A stretch of DNA of 64,000 nt from Fundidesulfovibrio soli. GTDB taxonomy: Bacteria; Desulfobacterota; Desulfovibrionia; Desulfovibrionales; Desulfovibrionaceae. This document shows, piece after piece, positions 8,896-18,425 of this stretch. Made by a program: the position numbers and the translations under genes. The number at the start of each line of letters is the position of its first letter. The stretch's first letter is position 1. The stretch lies in assembly GCF_022808695.1 (NCBI RefSeq), contig NZ_JAKZKW010000023.1, positions 1 through 64,000 of the forward strand, read 5' to 3'. Below the pieces are notes generated by a model. It was given only the letters and a program-made list of their open reading frames with translations, was not told the origin of the DNA and did no database searches.

Positions 8896-9484
8896 GGAGG
8901 TTCCGGATATGTTTGGCCGCAAGGGCGGCGATTGAGTTGAGCGGCAGCACCATCTCCGCCGCTCCCATTTCGCGGGCGGCCTTGGGCATCCCGTACACGG
9001 CGCTGGACTCCCGGTCCTGGGCGATGGTCAGCCAGCCGGCCTTGCGCAGGGCCAGCAGGCCTTTTGCCCCGTCGGACCCCATGCCGGTGAGCAGCACCGC
9101 CACCCCCGGGCACAGCCGGGAGTCGGCGAGGCTCAGGAACAGCGCGTCCACCGACGGACGGTAGGGCGTGGCCAGCGGCTCCTGGGTGTATTGCAGGGTG
9201 TTCACGGGGGAGAGCACCAGGTGGTCGCCCCCCCGGGCCAGCAGCACGCGCCCGGGCAGGAGCCGGTCCCCGTCGCTGGCCACTGCCACCGGCAGCGCGC
9301 TTTGCTGGGCCAGCAGCTCGGCCAGGTTGCCGCTGAAGGCCTGGTCCAGGTGCTGGGCCACGAGCACGGCGGCCTGGATATCCTGCGGGAGGCCTGAGAG
9401 CAGCTCCGCGACCGCGGATGGCCCACCGGTGGAGGCCCCGATGGCCAAGACGGGAGGCTGGCGGCAGGAGTAGGCGGTGTTCAT
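8873..9484 (-). CDS. CheB-type methylesterase domain without receiver
   Basis: This 203-residue protein is the catalytic half of CheB, which removes methyl groups from chemoreceptor glutamates. The triad is visible as Ser18 in GASTGGP, His45 in AQHLD and Asp138 in TGMGSDG. Standard CheB and the Wsp homologue WspF carry an N-terminal receiver that controls the enzyme. Here the protein starts directly with the esterase domain, so control by phosphorylation is missing or supplied elsewhere. It overlaps the CheA gene by ATGA and the output gene by 23 bp. Confidence 0.93.
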   Translation of the reverse strand: MNTAYSCRQPPVLAIGASTGGPSAVAELLSGLPQDIQAAVLVAQHLDQAFSGNLAELLAQQSALPVAVASDGDRLLPGRVLLARGGDHLVLSPVNTLQYTQEPLATPYRPSVDALFLSLADSRLCPGVAVLLTGMGSDGAKGLLALRKAGWLTIAQDRESSAVYGMPKAAREMGAAEMVLPLNSIAALAAKHIRNLHARSRTR

Positions 9485-11742
9485 GGGCCGCCTATGAGGT
9501 CCGCCACGGCCTGGAGCAGGGCCTCGTCGCGGAATCCGGATTTGGGCAGGTAGAAGTCGGCCCCGGCTTCCAGCCCGGCCAGCCGGTCCTCCTGGCGGTC
9601 CTTGTAGGAGACGATCATCACAGGGGTCCGGGCCAGGGCGGCATCCGCGCGGATGCGCCGGGTGAGCTCGATGCCGGTCATACGGGGCATGTCCACGTCG
9701 GTTATGATCAGGTCGAAGGAGCCCATGCGGGCCAGGGCCAGGCCCTCCATGCCGTCCACGGCGGTGGCTGTGCGGTAGCCGCGCCCCTCCAGGAGCTGGC
9801 GCTGCACTTCGCGCACGGTGAGGGAGTCGTCCACCACCAGCACGCTCTTGGGCGCGCGCTCGGGCGCGGGGGCTTCGTCCGTGCCGACCCCGGCCAGGCG
9901 GCCCTCGGCCAGCAGGCCCTCCAGGGAGCGCAGCAGGTCGGCGTCGTCAAGGATGAGCACGGGGGAGCCGTCCTCCATGGTGGAGGCGGCAGCCACGCCG
10001 GGCACCTTGCCCAGGCGCGGGTCCAGGGGGTGGACCACCAGGTCGCGCTCACCCAGGAAGGCCTCCACGGCCAGGCCGAAGCGCGCGCCGCGATCCTCCA
10101 GGAGCATCACGGGCAGGGCGGGGTCGCCCTCGTGGCTCGGCAGGGGGGAGGGCGGCACCCCGAGAATCTGGGCGGCCTGGGCGAGGCCCACGTTCTCATG
10201 GTCCAGCCGGAGGTACTGCATGCCGCCGGTGGTCTGCACGTCTCCGCCGGGGGCCAGCAGCACCCGGCCGATGCGCGCCAGGGGCATGGCGTAAGGCTCG
10301 CCGCCGATGCGCACCACCAGAGCGCGGACCACGGAGCGGCTCACGGGCAGACGCATCACGAAGGCCGTACCCTGCCCGGGGGCGGACTCCACGCGCACCT
10401 GCCCGCCGACCTCCTGCATGACGGTCTTGACCACGTCCAGGCCCACGCCGCGCCCGGAGACGCTGGTCAGGGCGGCGGCCGTGGTGAAGCCCGGCAGGAA
10501 AAGGAACTCGAACAGCTCGGCGTCCGTCATGCGCTGGGCGATGTGGGCCGGGGCCAGGCCCTTGGCCTGCACGGAGGCGCGGATGGCCTCGGGGTCGATG
10601 CCGCAGCCGTCGTCGGAGAGGCGCACCTCCAGGCTGCCGGAGACGTGCCTCGCCCCCAGCACGATGCGCCCCTGCTGGGGCTTGCCCCTGCGCACGCGCT
10701 CCTCCGGCGGCTCGAGGCCGTGATCCAGGGCGTTGCGCGCCAGATGCAGCAGCGGGGCCTCCAGGCGGTCCAGGATGTCGCGGTCCACGGAGGCGTTCGC
10801 CCCTTCCAGCACGAACCGGGCCTGCTTGCCCAGCTCCTGGGCTAGGTCGCGCACCAGGCGCGGCAGGGCGCGCGCGCCCTCGCCGAAGGGTCGCATCCTG
10901 CTGCCGAGCACCTGGTGGTAAAGCTTGTCGGAGAGGATCTCCATGCGCCGGGCCAGCCCCTCCAGGGCGCAGACCGAGTTGGAGTGCCCGGCGTGCACGG
11001 TGCGCAGCATCCCGGCGGCCCGGTCCAGCTGGTCCTTGGCGTCACCCTCGGGGAGCAGGGCGCGGGTCTGGGAGAGCAGATCCTCCAGGTCCAGGAAGCC
11101 GCGCCGCTGCATGCGGGCCTGCTCGAACACGCGCCCGAGCTGGCCGGACTCCACGATGCACTGGCCGGCCAGGCCCATGAGCCTGCCCAGCAGCTCGGCG
11201 GAGAGGCGCACCACCCCGCCTTCGGACCCGGATGGGGACGCCGGGGCGCCGCCCTGGTCGTGGGTTGCGGGGGGCTGGGCGGTTTGGGCCGGTTGTGAGG
11301 CCGGGGAAGCCTCGGGGGCTGCATTGTCAACCGGAGCGGCCTCGGCGGGCAGGGCGCGCAGTGCGGCCTCCAGGGCGGAGGCCTCGTCAGCGCCGTCGGC
11401 CAGGGCCTGGGGCAGATCCTTGGGGGCCCTGGCGGCCAGGCGCGCGAAAAAGTCGTTGGCCGCGAGCAGGGCGTCCACGCGGGCCTTGCCCGGGGCCCGG
11501 CCCTCCTGCTGGGCGGCCTGGAACACGTCCTCCATGGCGTGGGCCAGGCCCACGGCCTGGGGCAGGTCCACGATGCGCGCCGCCCCCTTGATGGAATGGG
11601 CCGCGCGCATCAGGGATTCGAGCAGTTCGGGGCGCGGATCGTCCTCAAGGCCCATCAGCCCGTCCTCGATGGTGCGGCAGTGGGTGGAGAGCTCGATGCT
11701 GAACAGCTCCAGCAGGGAGAAATCGGCCAGATCGGGGCTCAC
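9481..11742 (-). CDS. Hybrid CheA histidine kinase with C-terminal receiver (WspE-like)
   Basis: This 753-residue kinase is the core of the pathway. The Hpt domain carries His49 in AAHSIKG. No clear CheY-binding P2 domain is seen, only a Pro/Ala-rich linker at about 135-180. Dimerisation and ATPase domains follow, with NALDHG, DDGCGID and GRGVGLD motifs. A CheW-like domain is at about 480-610, and a receiver spans 633-753 with Asp682 in IITDVDMP. A CheA-REC fusion is typical of chemosensory systems that do not drive flagella, such as Wsp and Frz. The GTG start overlaps the preceding cheW stop (GTGA). Confidence 0.96.
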   Translation of the reverse strand: MSPDLADFSLLELFSIELSTHCRTIEDGLMGLEDDPRPELLESLMRAAHSIKGAARIVDLPQAVGLAHAMEDVFQAAQQEGRAPGKARVDALLAANDFFARLAARAPKDLPQALADGADEASALEAALRALPAEAAPVDNAAPEASPASQPAQTAQPPATHDQGGAPASPSGSEGGVVRLSAELLGRLMGLAGQCIVESGQLGRVFEQARMQRRGFLDLEDLLSQTRALLPEGDAKDQLDRAAGMLRTVHAGHSNSVCALEGLARRMEILSDKLYHQVLGSRMRPFGEGARALPRLVRDLAQELGKQARFVLEGANASVDRDILDRLEAPLLHLARNALDHGLEPPEERVRRGKPQQGRIVLGARHVSGSLEVRLSDDGCGIDPEAIRASVQAKGLAPAHIAQRMTDAELFEFLFLPGFTTAAALTSVSGRGVGLDVVKTVMQEVGGQVRVESAPGQGTAFVMRLPVSRSVVRALVVRIGGEPYAMPLARIGRVLLAPGGDVQTTGGMQYLRLDHENVGLAQAAQILGVPPSPLPSHEGDPALPVMLLEDRGARFGLAVEAFLGERDLVVHPLDPRLGKVPGVAAASTMEDGSPVLILDDADLLRSLEGLLAEGRLAGVGTDEAPAPERAPKSVLVVDDSLTVREVQRQLLEGRGYRTATAVDGMEGLALARMGSFDLIITDVDMPRMTGIELTRRIRADAALARTPVMIVSYKDRQEDRLAGLEAGADFYLPKSGFRDEALLQAVADLIGGP

Positions 11743-12296
11743 GGGTGCAGGCTCCCGAGCAGGGCCGCGCCCAGCTCCTCGATTCCCACCAGCCCGGCGC
11801 TGCGGCCCTCCAGTTCGATGACGCCGACCACCAGGGGCCTGGGGGCCAGGGCCACCGTGGCGGGCAGCGCTCCCAGTTCGCCGGGCAAGTAGCCGCAGGT
11901 GCCCGAGGCCTCATCCACCAGCAGGGCGAAGCGCCCCTGGGGCACCCGCACCGCGACCATGCGCGGCCGGGCCGGGGCCGGGTCCGCCGGGCCCCCCAGC
12001 AGGGCGGAGAGCCGGACGCAGGGCAGCAGCTCGCCGTCCACGTTGGTCAGGCCCAGGAAGGCCGCGTTGGAGAGCCGGGGCACGGAGTGCACGGACCCGG
12101 CGGGGAGGGCCGTCTCGATCATGGCCGCGGGGAGGCCCAGCCACTCGTTACCGGCCCGCACCAGCATGGCCCCGGACCGGGGGGCGGTCCGTTCGGGCTT
12201 GGGAGCGGCGGTCTGGAGGGTCCACTCCTCGAGGATGTCCGCCGGAACGTCGCGGTCATAGAGCAGGCGTGCGGCTTTGTTGCCGTCGTCGTTCAC
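11739..12296 (-). CDS. CheW-like coupling protein (second copy, WspD position)
   Basis: This 185-residue protein starts at a GTG that overlaps the cheR stop (GTGA). About 45 N-terminal residues precede a CheW fold recognisable in AMLVRAGNEWLGLPA, GLTNVDGELLPCVRLSALLG and FALLVDEASG. It should link receptors to the CheA homologue. Wsp clusters also have two CheW genes, one on each side of cheR, and this one occupies the wspD slot. Confidence 0.9.
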   Translation of the reverse strand: MNDDGNKAARLLYDRDVPADILEEWTLQTAAPKPERTAPRSGAMLVRAGNEWLGLPAAMIETALPAGSVHSVPRLSNAAFLGLTNVDGELLPCVRLSALLGGPADPAPARPRMVAVRVPQGRFALLVDEASGTCGYLPGELGALPATVALAPRPLVVGVIELEGRSAGLVGIEELGAALLGSLHP

Positions 12297-13573
12297 GGGC
12301 GCTCCTCCCCTGCGCGGGCGGCCCTGCCGGTGAGCAGGGCGGCTTCGTCGGCGCGGCCTTGGGCCTGGCGCAGCAAGGCCAGGTGGGTGAGCGCCCCGGC
12401 GTGGGCCGGGTCGAGGTAGAGGGCCTTGCGCAAGGCCTGCTCGGCCTCCCTGGCGCGGCCCCGTGCCAGTTGGGCCACCCCTTGGAGGTAATGCGGCTCG
12501 GCGCTGGGGCCGCACAGGGCCAGGTGGGCCTCGATGGCCTGAAGGGCCTCTTCCAGGCGGCCCTGGTCGGCCAGGGCGCGGGCCTCGTCCAGTGTGGGGG
12601 CCGGGACGGAGTCCGGTCCGGCGTCGGGGCCAGATGACGAAACAGGGGGGGCGGCCGGGGTCCGGCGCCCAGGAGCGGCCGCCTTGGGCCGCGCAGCCGC
12701 GCGCGATGTTCCGGGTGCTTTGGGTCGGGCCGCTTTCGGGGCGGAACGCAGGGCGCAGGCGCTCCAGGGGCTGAGCCCGAGCGCGGCGAAGGCCCCTGCC
12801 TCGGCCGGGCTGGCGAAGAGCGTCCCGCCGGGGGCCAGCAGGCGCTCCAGGTTGCGGGCCAGCCTCTCGCGGGCCTCGGGCAGCAGGTAGATGAGCAGAT
12901 TGCGGCAGAGGATGGCGTGATAGGGCGAATGGCCGGCCAGGAATGCCGGGGACGTGGCGTCGGCCTCGATGAAGGTGATGCGCTCAAGGGCCTGGGGGGC
13001 CAGGCGCAGGCCCTGGTCCGTGGCCTGGAAGAAGGTCCAGGCCCCGGCGAGCGCCTGGGCCGCCGGATCGGCCGGGCAGCCGGAGGGCGCGTCGGCGGCG
13101 GGGCCGCGCACGCTTGCGGGGCCGAACAGTCCGGAGCGGGCGGCCTCAAGGGCGGCGGGGCTGGCGTCGGCCGCGTCCACCACGAACCGGCGGGGCTCCA
13201 GGCCCGCATGCAGCAGGGCCGCGGCGGCCGAAGCGGGCTCCTCGCCCTGGGCGCAGGGCACGCTCAGCACGCGAAAAGGTTCGTGCTTGTCCTTCACGTG
13301 GGCCTGGGCCATGCGGGACAGCGCCGCGAAGGCCTCCCTGTCGCGGAAGAGCCAGCTCTCCTGCACCACGGCCTCGCCCGCCAGCAGGCGTCGCTCGGCC
13401 GGGTCGGCCTCGAGCCTGAGCAGGTATTCCTCCACGCCGGTTCCGCCCGTGCGGGCGAGCCCGGCCCGCAGCGCCCGCCTGAGGGCGTCGGCGCCCACGG
13501 CCTTGAGCTCCAGGCCGGCATGCCCGGCGACCCGGGCCAGGTCCGCGTGGGACACAGGTCTGGAGGCGCTCAC
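12293..13573 (-). CDS. CheR methyltransferase with C-terminal TPR domain (WspC-like)
   Basis: This 426-residue protein should methylate receptor glutamates with S-adenosylmethionine. The N-terminal all-alpha domain ends in ESWLFRD. The Rossmann domain shows SVPCAQGEEP (SAM loop) and CRNLLIYLLP. After an Ala/Pro-rich linker (about 285-325) come two or three TPR-like helices to the end. CheR-TPR fusions are typical of Wsp-type systems. The start overlaps the preceding cheW stop by four bases. Confidence 0.94.
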   Translation of the reverse strand: MSASRPVSHADLARVAGHAGLELKAVGADALRRALRAGLARTGGTGVEEYLLRLEADPAERRLLAGEAVVQESWLFRDREAFAALSRMAQAHVKDKHEPFRVLSVPCAQGEEPASAAAALLHAGLEPRRFVVDAADASPAALEAARSGLFGPASVRGPAADAPSGCPADPAAQALAGAWTFFQATDQGLRLAPQALERITFIEADATSPAFLAGHSPYHAILCRNLLIYLLPEARERLARNLERLLAPGGTLFASPAEAGAFAALGLSPWSACALRSAPKAARPKAPGTSRAAARPKAAAPGRRTPAAPPVSSSGPDAGPDSVPAPTLDEARALADQGRLEEALQAIEAHLALCGPSAEPHYLQGVAQLARGRAREAEQALRKALYLDPAHAGALTHLALLRQAQGRADEAALLTGRAARAGEERP

Positions 13574-14034
13574 GCGGCCTCCAGCCCGGCCAGCAGGCGC
13601 TCCAGCAGCTCGGCGGGCAGAATGGCGCCTAGCTCAAGGATCTGCACCAGCTCGCCCTCCTGCTCGGCCACGCCCCGGATGTAAGGCGCGGCCGGGGCTC
13701 CGGGAGCGCTTATGTCGGCCTCGTCCAGCTCCACGGTCTTGAAGACGCGTTCAGCCATGAGGCCAAGCAGCGCTGGGCGGCCGTCCGCACGCGCGCCGGG
13801 CCGGGGCTCCACCACCACGATGCGGGTGGAGGCCCAGGGGCGCGAGGGCTTGCCCGCCAGGAGCACGTTCATGTCCGCCACGGGCAGGGGACGGCCCCGG
13901 TGGTTCATGACCCCGGCCACATAGCCGGGCGCTCCGGCCAGGGGCGCGAGGGTGACCAGGGGGGTCACCTCCTCCACCATGCGGGCGGGCAGGGCGAAGC
14001 GGGTCCCGGCGGCCTTGAAGGCGACGAAAAGCAT
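13570..14034 (-). CDS. CheW-like coupling protein (first copy, WspB position)
   Basis: This 154-residue single-domain CheW shows FKAAGTRFALPARMVEEV, GVMNHRGRPLPVADM and the closing YIRGVAEQEGELVQILEL strand. It should connect the receptor tips to the CheA homologue. The stop of the upstream receptor overlaps its start, and its own stop overlaps cheR, consistent with tight translational coupling. Confidence 0.93.
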   Translation of the reverse strand: MLFVAFKAAGTRFALPARMVEEVTPLVTLAPLAGAPGYVAGVMNHRGRPLPVADMNVLLAGKPSRPWASTRIVVVEPRPGARADGRPALLGLMAERVFKTVELDEADISAPGAPAAPYIRGVAEQEGELVQILELGAILPAELLERLLAGLEAA

Positions 14035-16127
14035 CAGCGCCCCTGGCCGAAGCCCTGGAGCACTTCCCTGAGGCTTTCGGCCGTGCGGTTGAGCTCCTCC
14101 GCGGCCAGGCGGAACTCGGCCAGGGAGTCGCGGGTCTGCCCGGCGTTGTCGGCCAGTTGGCTGATGACCTCGCTGATCTGGTCCGCGCCTTCGGCCTGCA
14201 TGCGCATGCCCTGGGTCACGGTGGAGAAGCGCGGAGTGAGCTCCTCGCCGGAGGCGATGATGCGCCCCAGCTTGGCGTTGACCCCCCGGGAGGTGTCCGC
14301 GGTCTGCTCGGCCAGGGCGGAGAAGCCCTCCATGGCGGCAGACCCGGCCTGCACGGAGGCCTGCATGTCCCGGATGGTGCGCTCGATGTCCAGGGTGGCG
14401 GTGGCGGTCTGGTCGGCCAGGCGGCGTATCTCGCGGGCCACGACTGCGAAGCCAGGCCCGAATTCACCGGCCTTTTCGGCCTCGATGGCCGCGTTGAGCG
14501 AGAGCAGGTTGGTCTGGGTGGCCACCTTGGAGATGGTGGAGAGCATCTGGCCGATGCCCGAGGTCTTCTCGCGCACCAGGGCCAGCTTGGCGTTCATGGT
14601 CTTGCCGGACTGGTAGAGGTCGTCCATGGCCTGCTCCATGGCGGCCAGGCTCTCGCGGCCCTCTTCGGCCAGGGCGGAGCTTTTGTTGGCCACGCCCAGC
14701 ACCTCGGACATGGTGTCCGCCAGGGACGCGGCCGTGGCCGAGATCTCCTTGCTGGTGGCCCCGACTTCCACGGTGGAAGCGGCCTGCTGGGTTGCGGCGG
14801 CCTCCAGCTGCCGGGCCGTGGCCGCGATGCGCTGGGCCGAGGTCTGGATCTGGCCGCCGGTGGAGGTCAGCGTGCTCAGGAGTTCGTCAAGCCCCTGGAT
14901 CATCACGGAGACGGCGTAGAAGAGCTGGTTGATCTCGGACTGGCTGCGCCCGCTCTCGGTGTTGCGCCTGAGCACCTTGCAGCCCTTGGAGCATGAGCGC
15001 TCCAGCAGGGCGGAGGCCTCGGCCACGCGGCCCTGGGCGATGAGCGTGGCGATGTTGGCCACGCGCGCCAGGGGCCGCGACACGGAAGTCAGGATGGTCC
15101 AGGCCAGCAGTAACGCCATGAGCACCGAGCCCACGCACACGCCCAGGGCGGAATACATCTGCAGGCGCAGCTTGTCGGCCCGCTCGGCGATGAGGGTGTT
15201 GAACACCGTGTTGCAGACGTCCCAGAGGTTGGCGCCGGCGTCCCTGGCCTGCTTGGCGGACTTCTGGAAGGTCTGCATGTCCACCTTGGAGGACGGCCCC
15301 CCCAGGGTCTTGCTGAGATCAAGGAAGGCGCGGCTGGCCACGGCGTAGTCCTGCACGGCCTTGGGCAGGACCACGAGCTTGTCCTCCCCGATGGACCTGC
15401 GGGCCTTGGCCAGCTTGTCCGTGATGCGGTCCACCACGGACAGCTCCCAGGCGACGCTGGCCTGCTCCATGCGGGCGCGTTCCTTCTCGGCCCCGGGCAG
15501 GTGCGTGAGCGAGAGGTAGCCCGAGGTGTAGAGCCAGCCCAGGCGCTCCTGGGCGCGGGGGATGTCGAAGAGCAGCAGGTACATCAGGTAGTAGCTGGCC
15601 AGCTCCGGGTCCAGCACGAGCTTGCCCGAATCGGCCACGTACTCGCGCAACTGGGAGAGCAGCTCCAGCGCCGAGTTGTGGTTGACGATGGCCTGGTGGG
15701 GAGTGTCGGCGCGGCTGTCGAGCAGGCCCAGGAGGCGCTTGCTGAAATTCCTGGGGTCGATGTTCTCGAGCCCCAGGGGGGCGAGCACGTCGGATGTGAG
15801 CCCGAGCTCATGCCCGTGCAGGGCCATGCGCTGATCGAGCACCCCCAGGCGTTCGCGCAGGATGCTCTCCATCTTGGCCGAGGCCGGGCCTGTGTCCTCG
15901 CCTGCGAAGGCGGCCAGCGCCAGCCGCAGGTGCTCGGGCACCAGTTCGGTGAGGTCCTCGATGGGGTCCACGAGGGAGATGGCGTTGATCTCCACCTGGG
16001 TCAGCCGGATGTTTGCGTTCATCTGCCCGGTGAGCAGAAAGAGCAGCATGCCTATGGGGACCAGAAATACGCTGCCGCAGAGGGCGAGCTTGGTCCTGAG
16101 GGTGAGGTCGCGCCACCAGGCGATCAT
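14034..16127 (-). CDS. Methyl-accepting chemoreceptor (WspA position)
   Basis: This 697-residue receptor has a first membrane segment (about 13-33), a long predicted periplasmic helical domain (about 35-325) of unrecognised ligand type, a second membrane segment (about 326-347) and a HAMP domain. The signalling domain has the tip [21 protein letters not shown] CxxxC pair, Cys379 and Cys383, lies just after HAMP in the cytoplasm, which is unusual and could be redox or metal responsive. It overlaps the preceding receptor gene by ATGA. Confidence 0.95.
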   Translation of the reverse strand: MIAWWRDLTLRTKLALCGSVFLVPIGMLLFLLTGQMNANIRLTQVEINAISLVDPIEDLTELVPEHLRLALAAFAGEDTGPASAKMESILRERLGVLDQRMALHGHELGLTSDVLAPLGLENIDPRNFSKRLLGLLDSRADTPHQAIVNHNSALELLSQLREYVADSGKLVLDPELASYYLMYLLLFDIPRAQERLGWLYTSGYLSLTHLPGAEKERARMEQASVAWELSVVDRITDKLAKARRSIGEDKLVVLPKAVQDYAVASRAFLDLSKTLGGPSSKVDMQTFQKSAKQARDAGANLWDVCNTVFNTLIAERADKLRLQMYSALGVCVGSVLMALLLAWTILTSVSRPLARVANIATLIAQGRVAEASALLERSCSKGCKVLRRNTESGRSQSEINQLFYAVSVMIQGLDELLSTLTSTGGQIQTSAQRIAATARQLEAAATQQAASTVEVGATSKEISATAASLADTMSEVLGVANKSSALAEEGRESLAAMEQAMDDLYQSGKTMNAKLALVREKTSGIGQMLSTISKVATQTNLLSLNAAIEAEKAGEFGPGFAVVAREIRRLADQTATATLDIERTIRDMQASVQAGSAAMEGFSALAEQTADTSRGVNAKLGRIIASGEELTPRFSTVTQGMRMQAEGADQISEVISQLADNAGQTRDSLAEFRLAAEELNRTAESLREVLQGFGQGR

Positions 16128-17173
16128 GACGATTGGTCCCCTTTGAGGGTTGGAGCGTCCGGCGCGGCCAGTTCATCGGCCGCGGCGCGCAGCGTTTCGG
16201 CCAGCCCGGGCAGCGCGGCCAGAGCGCCCTGCACCCGGTCGGATGTCTCGCGGGCCTTGGCCAGCACGGGCGGCAGCCCGCGCAGCTCGGGGCCGAGGGA
16301 CTCGATGGCTTGGGCGAGTTCCTCCAGAGCGCTGGCGGCGGCCCGTACCGCCTCCCGGCTGGCATGCAGGCGCGCGGCCCCGTGCCCGGCCTGGCGGGTG
16401 AGGGTGTCCATCTCCATCACGTCGGCGGCCACGGCCTGGCGCATGCGGGCCACCAGGCGCTCGATGTCTCCGGCGGTTTGGGCGGCGGTGTCGGCCAGGC
16501 GGCGTACGGCCTTGGCCACCACGCCGAAGCCGCGCCCGTGCTCCCCGGCCTTCTCGGCCTCGATGGAGGCGTTGAGCGAGAGCATGTCCGTCTGTTCGGC
16601 GATGTCCGCCATGCCCGCCACCAGGGACTGGGCCTGCTCGGCCGTGTCCGCGATGACGGTGAGCTTGGCCTGCGCCCCGTTCGCACCCGCAATGACGCGC
16701 TCCATGGCGGCGTCCAGCTCGACCAGGCTCTGGGCCGCCCTGTGGGAGAGCTCCCTGGCGTGCTCCATGCCATGCGCGGCGGCCTCCAGAGTCTGGATGG
16801 CCTGCGAGCCGCGGCTCCCGGCCACGCCCAGTTGGGCCGAGAGGTCGAAGGCGTCGTCTCCGGCGCGCCCGGCGCGCTCGGCCAGCGTTTCGGCCATCTC
16901 GCTCACCCGCCCGGCGCGCTCGGCAGCCCTGCCGTCCCGGGGCTGGGGTTCGGGGGCGGGTGCTGGCCGCGTTCCGGGCCCCTCGTCAGGCCTGGAGCCC
17001 AGCGGCAGCGCCGCCAGCAGGCCCGCGAGGCCGGCCACCGCGAGGCCCACGGCCAACTGCGGCAGCGCCGGAGCCGCGGGGTGGAGGTAAAGCAGCGCTT
17101 CGCGAGCCAGCCAGGCCAGCAAGGCGGCGCAGGCGCAGGCGAGGGCCATGTACGGTCCTGGGCGGGAAGTCAT
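16124..17173 (-). CDS. Short chemoreceptor without sensing domain
   Basis: This 349-residue protein has two adjacent hydrophobic segments (about 8-30 and 38-58) with almost no periplasmic loop, a Pro-rich linker, and a chemoreceptor signalling domain with tip [20 protein letters not shown]. No HAMP is evident. It is the first gene of the chemosensory operon. It could sense through its membrane helices or be a partner of the larger receptor encoded next to it. Its gene starts 96 bp from the divergent histidine kinase, so the two probably share a promoter region. Confidence 0.88.
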   Translation of the reverse strand: MTSRPGPYMALACACAALLAWLAREALLYLHPAAPALPQLAVGLAVAGLAGLLAALPLGSRPDEGPGTRPAPAPEPQPRDGRAAERAGRVSEMAETLAERAGRAGDDAFDLSAQLGVAGSRGSQAIQTLEAAAHGMEHARELSHRAAQSLVELDAAMERVIAGANGAQAKLTVIADTAEQAQSLVAGMADIAEQTDMLSLNASIEAEKAGEHGRGFGVVAKAVRRLADTAAQTAGDIERLVARMRQAVAADVMEMDTLTRQAGHGAARLHASREAVRAAASALEELAQAIESLGPELRGLPPVLAKARETSDRVQGALAALPGLAETLRAAADELAAPDAPTLKGDQSS

Positions 17174-17269
17174 GGATCAACACCTACCGCGCTTCCAGCC
17201 CGGGCGCAACGTGCCGGAGTCGGCGGATATTGCCCGGAGCGAAAAAAGGGGATAACCATTCGGCCCATC

Positions 17270-18421
17270 ATGAGTGCGTCAGGACCATCGAACCTTCCCC
17301 CCGAACCGCCGCGCAGGCCGAATAACGACATCTGCAGGATATATGAGGGGCTGTGCGGAAATTTCATCGCCCAGACCCTGGACGCCATCCCCATCATCGT
17401 CATCGTGCTGGACCGCAACAGGCAGGTGGTTCTGGCCAACGCCCAGACCCTGCACGCCACGGGCCTGCCCATTGAGGAGGTGCTGGGCAAGCGCCCCGGG
17501 GAGGCGCTCAATTGCGTGCACGCCCTGAGCGCCCCCAGAGGTTGCGGCACCACGCAGTTCTGCACCCGCTGCGGAGCCCTGCGCTCTCTGCTGGCCGGGC
17601 TGGAAGGGCGCAAATCCGTGCAGGAGTGCAGCCTGAGCAGGATGGGGGCCCAGGGCGTCGAAGCCCTGGACCTGCAGGTCAGCTCCTCGCCCATCGAGAT
17701 CGAAGGCACCACCTATGTGCTCTTCAGCATCCAGGACATGAGCGACCAGAAGCGCCGCCGCCTGCTGGAGCGCCTCTTCTTCCACGACGTGCTCAACACC
17801 GCGGGCGGTCTCTCCGGCCTCATGGATATCCTGCGCACGGAGGTGCCCGGGCACCTGCGCGAGGACGCGGACTTCATCCACGGATCCCTGGCCGGCCTGG
17901 TGGAGGAGCTCTTCACCCAGCGCGACCTGGCCGCCGCCGAGAGCAACGAGCTCCACCCGAGCTTCGGGCGCGTGCGCAGCGCCGAGGTGCTGGGCGCGGC
18001 CCTGCGGCTGGGCGCCCCCTACGCCATGGATGGCGACAAGGTTCTGCTCATGGATCCGGACTCCTGCGACGTGGAGATAGTCAGCGACGCCGCGCTCCTG
18101 AACAGGGTGGTGGGCAACATGGTCAAGAACGCGCTGGAGGCCTCGCGAAGCGGCGGAGAGGTCACCCTCGGCTGCACGTGGGAAGAGGGCCGGCTGCGCT
18201 TCTGGGTGCATAACCAGTCCGCCATGAGCGAGGACGTCAGGCTGCAGGTGTTCAAACGGAGCTTCTCCACCAAGGGGCGGGGGCGCGGCCTGGGCACCTA
18301 CGGCATGAAGCTGCTGGGCGAGCGTTACCTGCGGGGGGCCGTGGGCTTCGAGTCCGACGAGGAGCGGGGCACCACCTTCCACATCAGCCTGCCCCTCGCG
18401 CCCCAGGACGATCCGGCCTGA
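17270..18421 (+). CDS. PAS-domain histidine kinase with Cys-rich PAS motif
   Basis: This 383-residue soluble kinase has a PAS domain at about 32-155. The PAS carries Cys82, Cys92, Cys98 and Cys101 (C-x9-C-x5-C-x2-C, with GCGTTQFCTRCG), an arrangement I know from other deltaproteobacterial sensor kinases and which may bind metal. FFHDVLNTAGG contains the likely phospho-acceptor His172. The ATPase domain shows NMVKNALEAS and GRGLGTYG. The ATG at 17270 was chosen because the open frame upstream is antisense to the receptor gene. It is divergent from the chemosensory operon and ends 4 bp before the split Rad50 genes. No receiver is fused or adjacent downstream. Confidence 0.9.
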   Translation: MSASGPSNLPPEPPRRPNNDICRIYEGLCGNFIAQTLDAIPIIVIVLDRNRQVVLANAQTLHATGLPIEEVLGKRPGEALNCVHALSAPRGCGTTQFCTRCGALRSLLAGLEGRKSVQECSLSRMGAQGVEALDLQVSSSPIEIEGTTYVLFSIQDMSDQKRRRLLERLFFHDVLNTAGGLSGLMDILRTEVPGHLREDADFIHGSLAGLVEELFTQRDLAAAESNELHPSFGRVRSAEVLGAALRLGAPYAMDGDKVLLMDPDSCDVEIVSDAALLNRVVGNMVKNALEASRSGGEVTLGCTWEEGRLRFWVHNQSAMSEDVRLQVFKRSFSTKGRGRGLGTYGMKLLGERYLRGAVGFESDEERGTTFHISLPLAPQDDPA

Positions 18422-18425
18422 CCCC

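Noticed and set aside
16133-17269. Long N-terminal extension of the PAS kinase
   Set aside because: It is antisense to the short chemoreceptor gene; the PAS kinase proper starts at 17270.
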